Assembly (NCBI GenBank): GCA_938005615.1 | Contig: CALLMV010000010.1 | Coordinates: forward strand, 1 to 38,425 | Source: an uncultured Verrucomicrobiae bacterium | GTDB lineage: Bacteria > Verrucomicrobiota > Verrucomicrobiia > JADLBR01 > CALLMV01 | Length of the DNA stretch: 38,425 nt | Direction of reading: 5' to 3' | Part shown: piece after piece, positions 32,873 to 38,425 of the stretch | How the letters are laid out: the number at the start of each line of letters is the position of its first letter | Numbering within the stretch: the first letter of the stretch is position 1 | Program-made: the position numbers and the translations under genes | The notes under the pieces: generated by a model | What the model saw: the letters and a program-made list of their open reading frames with translations, nothing else | Told to the model about the DNA's origin: nothing | The model's database searches: none

Positions 32873-33512
32873 CTCCCCTGCCCTTGCCAGTGCAGTGGAC
32901 CGCTTCGCGGCGCTAGATGCCCTCCCGCGGATTCATGCGTTGATGACGACCCGGCAGCTTACCCCTGGAGAAAAAGCACGTCACAGCGAACGAACTGACT
33001 TACTCAAGCAGCTCCTGCCCTGTGCGAGTCACTTTCAGCGGTGTGTTCAAACTCACGGACGCAACACAGCATTTATCTGCGCGCCAAGCGAGCCTTTGGC
33101 AGACTGCGATGCACTTTGTACCGATGTACCTGGGTTGGCTCTTTTAATTTCCGCTGCTGACTGTTGCCCTGTTTTTCTGGCTGACCCCGTGCGATGTGCT
33201 ATTGGGATCGCGCATTCCGGCCGAAAAGGATCTGAACTGGGTATTGCTGCGTCTTTGGTTGGAATGATGGTCAGCAAATTTGACTGCATTCCCAAGAATA
33301 TGGTTGCTCAGCTCGGACCTTGTGCTCGGCCACCGCAATATCAAGTGGACTTCGCATCATGGATCAAAAGATCACTTTTAGATGCCGGTCTGTTAGCGGA
33401 AAATATTCACGATTGTGGGGTTAACACAATCGTACGCGTCGATCGATATTTCTCACACAGGGCAGAGAAGGGTGATACAGGGAGAATGGCAGCAGTTATC
33501 GTAATAAACTAG
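32865..33512 (+). CDS. YfiH/laccase-domain protein (purine nucleoside phosphorylase-like)
   Basis: The 215-aa protein belongs to the Cu-oxidase_4 (YfiH/YlmD/FAMIN) family, cytosolic enzymes reported to act on purine nucleosides and originally called polyphenol oxidases. The Zn/active-site ligands are conserved: His64 (VQTHG), Cys100 (SAADCCPVFL) and His117 (IAHSGRKG, usually HAGWRG). The C-terminal SHRAEKGDTGRMAAVIVI is the typical end. It is about 30 residues shorter than E. coli YfiH, mainly at the N-terminus. The 8-bp overlap with the dUTPase gene suggests a joint role in nucleotide housekeeping (inference). Confidence 0.88.
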   Translation: MSDSPALASAVDRFAALDALPRIHALMTTRQLTPGEKARHSERTDLLKQLLPCASHFQRCVQTHGRNTAFICAPSEPLADCDALCTDVPGLALLISAADCCPVFLADPVRCAIGIAHSGRKGSELGIAASLVGMMVSKFDCIPKNMVAQLGPCARPPQYQVDFASWIKRSLLDAGLLAENIHDCGVNTIVRVDRYFSHRAEKGDTGRMAAVIVIN

Positions 33513-33596
33513 ATAACAAAGACCATAACTGTTGTATGGAAATTGTTAGATCTACAGGCCTGCCTGCCTGTGTGTTTGTAAATATCCTGGGACGGA

Positions 33597-33992
33597 TTAA
33601 TTTCCGACGATAAACACACGGCCTTGGGGATCGCGCAGACGTGTCCCAGGCGCTGCATTTCCCACAAAGAGACGTGATCCATCGAAAGGGCTAATCACGT
33701 AGTTCGGATTCCTCTTCGTGCGCTCGGCTACGGGAAAGGCCGTCTTGCTTTTGTTTACTTCGTTGGCTGCCGCGCCAGTAAGCGCACCTGCGGCGGCACC
33801 TGCCAGTGCACCGATTGCTGCATAGCGACTGTCACCTGTAGCGAGTTGGCCAATTGCGGCGCCAGTGCCTGCACCGACAGCGGCACCACCGACAACTGTT
33901 CCTGTGCCAGGAGAAGGCTCAGTGCAACTGGTAAGAGCCAATGCACTCGCAGTGGCTAGGGCTGCTGGAATTCTAACAAAATTATTTACCAT
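33597..33992 (-). CDS. Glycine-zipper lipoprotein
   Basis: The ATG at 33992 gives 131 residues with a lipoprotein signal (ALATASALALTSC, Cys23); the frame continues upstream to 34028 but that start would displace the signal. The mature part has a glycine-zipper membrane motif (VVGGAAVGAGTGAAIGQLATG and AAIGALAGAAAGALTGAAANE) with GxxxG spacing, as in 17-kDa/YMGG-type outer-membrane lipoproteins, and a C-terminal region ending PGTRLRDPQGRVFIVGN. Such proteins are structural or stress-related in the outer membrane. It is divergent from rnpB, with ACAAGG just before the ATG. Confidence 0.85.
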   Translation of the reverse strand: MVNNFVRIPAALATASALALTSCTEPSPGTGTVVGGAAVGAGTGAAIGQLATGDSRYAAIGALAGAAAGALTGAAANEVNKSKTAFPVAERTKRNPNYVISPFDGSRLFVGNAAPGTRLRDPQGRVFIVGN

Positions 33993-34101
33993 ACCTTGTA
34001 AGATAGATATCCCCACAAAAACGTTCAAATGAAAATTTCGAGTGGCGAATGAATTTTTCCAGATTCACTTGCGCAGCGCGTCAGACTATGAAAAGTTAAA
34101 A

Positions 34102-34514
34102 TGCGCTGGTGATGGCCGCCGCTGGAACTATGAGCGATCTTGAGTTCTAGAGGAAAGTCCGGACACCCCAGGGCAGTGCGCTGTGGAGAACACACAGGCG
34201 TCGGCGGCTTAAGCCCCCGACGACAGAAAGTGCCACAGAAAACAAACCGCCCGCCGCAAGGCCGGGTAAGGGTGAAAAGGCGGTGTAAGAGACCACCGCC
34301 TCCGGGGCGACCCGGAGGGCATGGCAAACCTCGCACGGTGCAAGACAGAACAGGAGCACGGGTGGCCCGCCCGCCGGCAGCAACGCCGGCAGCTCCGGGT
34401 GTAGTCGCACCCTGCGCGAGCGGGGCGCGGTGACGGCGAGACCGCCACCGTGAGAGAAATGGTGGCCCGGCAGACGCAAGTCTGCCGCACAGAATCCGGC
34501 TTAACACCGGCGCA
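34102..34514 (+). ncRNA. rnpB: RNase P RNA (bacterial class A)
   Basis: The catalytic RNA of RNase P, which matures the 5' ends of tRNAs. Conserved blocks are present in order: GAGGAAAGTCCGGAC (34150-34164), GGTAAGGGTGAAAAGG (around 34263-34280), the GTAAGAGACCACCG region, a long P12-like hairpin near 34375-34430, and ACAGAATCCGGCTTA (34489-34503). Helix P1 defines the ends: TGCGCTGGTG (34102-34111) pairs with CACCGGCGCA (34505-34514). The gene is much more GC-rich than its surroundings, as expected for a structured RNA. A 189-aa frame on the other strand is a by-product of this composition. Confidence 0.95.
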
Positions 34515-34518
34515 CACA

Positions 34519-34559
34519 GGGCGGGAGCGGTGAGAGATCGCCGCCCCGCCTCCTTTTTT
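34519..34559 (+). terminator. Intrinsic terminator of rnpB
   Basis: GGCGGG-A-GCGGTGA (34520-34533), a GAGA loop, and TCGCCGC-CCCGCC form a 13-bp GC-rich stem with one bulge, followed by TCCTTTTTT. It begins 5 bp after helix P1 closes. Confidence 0.88.
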
Positions 34560-34736
34560 GATCCACGGATTTGTCTTGCTACCTCAGCCAACAATATCTT
34601 ATCCGACTCAACTCTTTTCCGTCAGAACTATTAACTGTGAGGATTTATCGACATTTTTTGACTGAAAAATTTTGTGCCCCACCTCGTGCAATTTCCTTGA
34701 ATGTAACATAAAGAAGATTAATATCTCAAATCTCCA

Positions 34737-34808
34737 GACCCTATCGTCTAGTGGTTAGGACACCGCCCTTTCACGGCGGCGGCACGGGTTCGAATCCCGT
34801 TAGGGTCG
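34737..34808 (+). tRNA. tRNA-Glu (anticodon TTC)
   Basis: A complete cloverleaf: acceptor GACCCTA (34737-34743) with TAGGGTC (34801-34807) and discriminator G34808; D arm with GTGGTTAGG; anticodon stem CCGCC/GGCGG and loop CTTTCAC with TTC at 34770-34772; T arm with CGGGTTCGAATCCCG. CCA is not encoded. It reads GAA/GAG codons and supplies Glu-tRNA for haem synthesis if that route is used. It may also be the closest relative of the tRNA-Gln amidated by GatCAB, but it is not itself the substrate. Confidence 0.97.
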
Positions 34809-35160
34809 CTTTACTACAGCGGGTTTACCGGTTTGCTGCTCACGCATGAATAGCAGGAAAACAGAGGTAAATTAATCTCGTCTCGTAGCGTGTTTAAGTC
34901 CTAGATTTAAGTCCTAGAATAAAATTTCGCTTGGTAATAAATTTTAGCCAGCTGTATTTAAGTTTTATAATTCTTTAACCTCTCGACATTCATTTCCTCC
35001 GAAATTACCGAATACCTCCTCAAGGCGAACGCCCTCGCACGAAGTGTTGATTCGTAAAAGACCGAGGAAAATTAATAAGTTCAGCACTAACAGTTCTGAT
35101 TCACCTCATAAGATAGTTGCTGCAAATATTTAACTCCATTTTTAATAACAGACATCTCAC
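34809..35160. other. 350-bp AT-rich gap between tRNA-Glu and the Hsp70 cassette
   Basis: No gene is seen. It holds the perfect tandem repeat at 34893-34918. The gap separates core genes from GC-rich accessory DNA, and a tRNA 3' end is a classic integration site; no repeat of the tRNA 3' end is visible in the rest of the window, but the far border of the cassette is not included. Confidence 0.6.
34893..34918. repeat. Perfect 13-bp tandem duplication
   Basis: TTTAAGTCCTAGA occurs twice without a gap (34893-34905 and 34906-34918), 85 bp after the tRNA-Glu gene. Confidence 0.85.
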
Positions 35161-36016
35161 ATGCCGCGCATTTTCGACAATATCAACAGTGATCTCCTGC
35201 CTGCCTTGGAGCAGACACTCGCACTATCTCACCGCAGCGACTTCTGCGTGGGCTATTTCAATCTTCGCGGATGGAAGGAACTCGACTCGTTTATCGAGAG
35301 ATGGGCCGGCGGGAAAGACAATTGCTGCCGACTGCTGATTGGCATGCAGCGTCTTCCGCAGGAGGAATTGCGTGACGCCCTCAGCATGACCCTGAGCCAT
35401 GATTCACTCGACAACCAAACCGCTCTGCGTTTGAAAAAGAAACTCCCCGAGGATTTCCGAAACCAATTGACCATTGGTGTGCCCACTAATGCCGATGAGA
35501 CGGGTCTCCGCCGCCTGGCTCATCAGCTCAAATCCACCAAGGTTGTGGTGAAGCTCTTCTTGCGCTACGCCATCCACGCCAAGCTCTACCTGTGCTTTCG
35601 CCCGGATCCCAACAACCCCATCACCGGCTTCCTCGGCTCCTGCAACTTGACTCTCGCCGGCCTCTCGAAACAGGGCGAACTCAACGTGGACGTCCTCGAC
35701 CACGACACCACCCAAAAACTCGCTCGATGGTTCGAAGACCGCTGGAACGACCGCTGGTGCGTGGACATCACCAACGAACTCATCCAGATCATCGACGAAA
35801 GCTGGGCCCGCGAAGAGGTCATCCCCCCCTTACCACATCTACATCAAAATCGCCTACCACCTCGCTCAGGAGGCCCGCGCCGGTATCTCCGACGAAAAAC
35901 TCTCCGAACTCGTCCTCGCCCTTCGCGAAGACGACCGCCTCTGCCTCATCCACGAAGAGGAACAAACCCACGAACCCCGCATCATCTGCTCGCTGGGACT
36001 AGTGAACCCCGAATAA
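35161..36016 (+). pseudogene. Collapsed PLD-domain helicase gene (N-terminus joined to C-terminal tail)
   Basis: From ATG 35161 about 223 residues encode a phospholipase-D-like domain (WKELDSFIERWAGGKDNCCR, KLFLRYAIHAKLYLCF with the HxK motif, GFLGSCNLTLAGL, NVDVLD), the N-terminal module of large PLD-SNF2-type helicases. After EEVIPP a base insertion near 35830 shifts the frame; the neighbouring frame continues YHIYIKIAYHLAQEARAGIS, and then, without helicase motifs, SELVLALREDDRLCLIHEEE and PRIICSLGLVNPE up to the TAA at 36014-36016. The jump suggests deletion of the whole ATPase core, leaving the first and last parts (inference). The gene stops 11 bp before the Hsp70 start and belongs to the same unit. 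Confidence 0.7.
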
Positions 36017-36027
36017 ACCTCACTTCC

Positions 36028-37829
36028 ATGAACACACTCGAAATCATCGCTCCAACTGCCAACACGCTCATCTTGCCGAAAAACCCGGTCCGCGTTGTCG
36101 GCATTGATTTGGGCACGACTAATTCGACTCTTGCGGAAGTCATCTGGTCGCCCGAGTCAAACGCCGCTCCCCTTGCCCGCTGCCTTGAGGTCGAACAGCC
36201 TACTAGCACCGGGCCCTACATTCACGTCCTCGTGCCCTCGGTGGTCGCCATTCATAACAACACGGTCCTCGTGGGTGAAGAAGCAAAACGGTTGCGCGCC
36301 AACGCCACGCTCCGACGAAACAAAGACATTTTCTACGAGTGCAAAATGACATGGGTGCCCGACGCACCTATCACCTCGCCCCTCAGGGATTCCGCTCGGC
36401 ATCGGAGATTGCGGCAAAGGTTCTCTCCTTTCTCAAAACAGCGGCCGAGGAAGCTGATCGCACTCCGCTAAGCCGGACCGTGGTGACCGTCCCAGCCTCA
36501 TTCCAAGTGGCCCAGCGGGCGGACACCCTCCGCGCTGCCGAAATGGCCGGGCTGAAAATTGCCGGAGGCGACTTACTCGACGAACCTGTGGCCGCGTTTC
36601 TCGATTACCTCGTCTCGCACCAAGCCGAAATCCTTGGCGCGACCACAGCAGCCAGTAACTTGGTGGTGTTTGACTTTGGCGGCGGCACCTGCGACGTGGC
36701 AGTCTTCCGGTTCAGTCCCAAAGGACAATCCGGCCGGATGGAGATTTCTCCACTATCGGTCTCCCGTTACCATCGCTTGGGCGGCGGCGATATTGACACC
36801 GCCATTGTGCATCAAGTCTTGATCCCGCAACTGCTGGAACAAACCACGCTGCCGGCCTCCGATCTGTCTTACGAAGACCGCAAGCTGCACATCGAACCGG
36901 CTCTGTTGAGCGTCGCTGAATCCCTCAAGATCGGGTTGTGCATCGAAATCAGCCGTCTTCAGTGCTTCGGCAAATACGACGGTGCGGATAAAACAGCCGT
37001 GGTCAAGACACAGCCCGGCGCATATCCCTGCCCGTGCCCAAGCCGCGACTTGGTGCTGCAATCGCCGCGCCTGAGCGCCGCGCAGTTCGAAGCCGTCCTC
37101 AAGCCCTTCCTCGACACCGATCTTCTGTATGCGCGAGAAACGGAATACCAGTTGACCTGCTCGATCTTCGCGCCAATGCAGGACGCACTGGAGCGTGCCG
37201 GGCTGAATCCCTCCGACGTAAACCTCTGCCTGCTGGTGGGCGGAAGCAGCCTCATCCCGGAAGTGCAAACTGCTGTTGCGCGCTATTTCACTTCCGCTAG
37301 GACGCTCACCTACGAAGACCGCGAAGCCAGCCAAGTCGCCGTCGCTCGCGGTGCAGCCTACCATGCGCTGGCGTTGGCGCTGTGCAATCGCAGCCTCATC
37401 CAGCCGGTCGCTCCGGATGTTATCTCCATCCGCACGTCATCGGGACTCTCCACCCTCGTCCCCCGTGGCGCACAACTCCCCTTTCCAGGGCCGGACGAGT
37501 TCGGCGAGAACCTTTCCCTCGTCGTCCCGAAGACCTCGATTCTGGATTCTGTGCGGTTGCGCGTCGAAATCGTAGCCGGAACGGAGGCACGTCCAATCTT
37601 TATCGGCGCTTGGGATATTCCCGGGCCGATAAACCGTGGTGAACCGCTGCGGCTCAAGTTTCATCTCGACGAAAACCAAGCGCTGCATCTCGAACTCACC
37701 TTGCGCGATCAGCCAAACACCCCGCCCTTCACGTGCATGATTGAGAATCCGTTGACCCATGTCGTCAACCCCCACGCCATCCGCCAGCGCATTGATGAGA
37801 TCGAAGAAAACCTCCGCGTGGCAAAGTGA
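36028..37829 (+). pseudogene. Hsp70-family ATPase gene with a one-base frameshift
   Basis: ATG 36028 begins MNTLEIIAPTANTLILPKNP and VRVVGIDLGTTNSTLAEVIW (phosphate-1 motif) and runs to KDIFYECK near 36345. One A appears missing in the run at 36343-36346; the -1 frame continues NDMGARRTYHLAPQGF and then codes without interruption: VTVPASFQVAQRADTLRAAE, VVFDFGGGTCDVAVF (phosphate-2), CLLVGGSSLIPEVQ (adenosine) and a beta-rich substrate-domain-like part to the TGA at 37827. Together about 600 residues. It is a divergent Hsp70 (DFGGGTCD for DLGGGTFD), not the housekeeping DnaK. TGC-AAA-ATG could permit -1 slippage at AAA, so the gene may still give product. GC-rich relative to neighbours. Confidence 0.8.
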
Positions 37830-38425
37830 CCGGCGATGATGTGCCCAATGTGTTGGTGCAACTGGCCAACGATTACTCCAAGCTCGCGCAGACTGACAAA
37901 TCCATCTTCTACCTCCAACAGGCGCCTCGGCGGAAAGGGCGTCCGGATCCCCACATCCTCAACCTGCTGGGTATCCGTTACGGGGACAAGGAAGACTGGG
38001 AACGACAGGAAAAGATGTATCGGGAAGCATCCGCCGCGGCTCCGGATGACCCGGCGCCCCTGTTTAATTTGGCACTCTCCCAACTCCGCCGCGGACTGGC
38101 CAGCGAAGCGGACACGACCATTCAAACCGCGCTCAAGTTGGATTGCCAAGGACCATCCCACGTCTTGGCAGCGCAGATCTACCAGAAGCTCCATCGCACC
38201 CAATCCGCTCAATCGGCTCTCGAGAAATCCTTCCAGATGTTCGGTCCCGTTTCCACCATGAGCGACTGGGAATTGGGCTGGTATCGCACGGCGGCTCAAA
38301 TGGCGCAGGACAAGGCCCGCATCGACGAAGCCGCCGCGGAGCAGAACCGCCGCAAGCAGCGTCAGCCCACCGGTGAGGGCGAAGGGGCGGGAATGTTGCC
38401 GGATATCGCCCCAGTGCTGCAAAAA
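37826..38425 (+). CDS. TPR protein or C-terminal part of the Hsp70 gene (runs off window)
   Basis: 200 codons are open from GTG 37826, which overlaps the Hsp70 stop (GTGA), to the window end without a stop. The protein is helical with tetratricopeptide-like units: VPNVLVQLANDYSKLAQTDK and SIFYLQQA, DPHILNLLGIRYGDKEDWER and EKMYREASAAAPDDPAPLFN followed by LALSQLRRGLASEADTTIQT; the last 40 residues are charged and low-complexity. It can be read as a translationally coupled gene. Alternatively, restoring one G in GTGGCAAAGTG (37818-37828) would join it to the Hsp70 frame as NLRVGKVTGDDVPN, so it may be the C-terminal TPR domain of the same protein. Partial. Confidence 0.65.
   Translation, partial: MTGDDVPNVLVQLANDYSKLAQTDKSIFYLQQAPRRKGRPDPHILNLLGIRYGDKEDWERQEKMYREASAAAPDDPAPLFNLALSQLRRGLASEADTTIQTALKLDCQGPSHVLAAQIYQKLHRTQSAQSALEKSFQMFGPVSTMSDWELGWYRTAAQMAQDKARIDEAAAEQNRRKQRQPTGEGEGAGMLPDIAPVLQK

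Noticed and set aside
34025-34594. 189-aa minus-strand reading frame
   Set aside because: It covers the RNase P RNA gene and its terminator; the frame is open only because of the GC-rich structured RNA.
36753-37364. 203-aa minus-strand frame
   Set aside because: Antisense shadow of the Hsp70 gene; no domain recognised.
1-38425. CRISPR array, prophage or intact insertion sequence
   Set aside because: No regularly spaced repeat set, phage structural gene or transposase frame was found; repeats present are palindromic and non-coding.

Overview
The window looks like chromosomal DNA from a member of the Verrucomicrobiota (inference). The pointers are a Rho factor with a long acidic and glutamine-rich N-terminal extension, a bactofilin, PEP-CTERM sorting signals, a very large secreted protein whose C-terminal part resembles a domain family (TIGR02597-like) I associate with Verrucomicrobiota, few clear Shine-Dalgarno sites, and GTG/TTG starts. 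Base composition is uneven: 10.8-14.5 kb, the gatA region and 35.2-38.4 kb are clearly GC-richer, while many intergenic stretches are AT-rich.

Layout. 1-10.4 kb is mostly housekeeping: the first codons of valS (minus strand), an unknown 166-aa ORF, pheT, an SLC13-type transporter with cytosolic RCK_C domains, rho, and on the opposite strand lepB and a bactofilin gene, then a short-chain dehydrogenase and a thiol peroxidase. 10.8-15.1 kb holds a minus-strand pair (a PYROXD2/phytoene-desaturase-like flavoprotein and a ketosynthase) divergent from hisF and an overlapping metallo-beta-lactamase-fold hydrolase. 15.1-20.8 kb is a tight minus-strand unit for export: a ~1480-aa secreted glycosidase-like protein followed by two paralogous PEP-CTERM proteins. 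20.9-29.3 kb carries cutA, gatC-gatA (gatB is not here), a lipoprotein, an MGDG-synthase-like glycosyltransferase, a SufR-like winged-helix regulator, a membrane Ser/Thr kinase and a class-III aminotransferase.

29.4-31.3 kb is a decayed zone: remnants of an SDR and of a Gfo/Idh/MocA oxidoreductase, two related MITE-like inverted repeats, a degenerate direct repeat and a small exported DUF3828-like protein. 31.6-34.8 kb returns to core genes: yebC, a dimeric-type dUTPase overlapping a YfiH/laccase-domain gene, a glycine-zipper lipoprotein, the RNase P RNA with a strong terminator, and tRNA-Glu(TTC).

35.2-38.4 kb is a GC-rich accessory cassette: a PLD-type helicase gene reduced by an internal deletion and a frameshift, then an Hsp70-like ATPase with a one-base frameshift, then a TPR region that runs off the window and may be the C-terminal part of the same Hsp70 gene. 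This Hsp70-helicase-TPR cassette is the best candidate for an under-described system. The copy here appears to be decaying unless the Hsp70 break is bridged by -1 frameshifting. No CRISPR array, intact transposase or prophage was seen.
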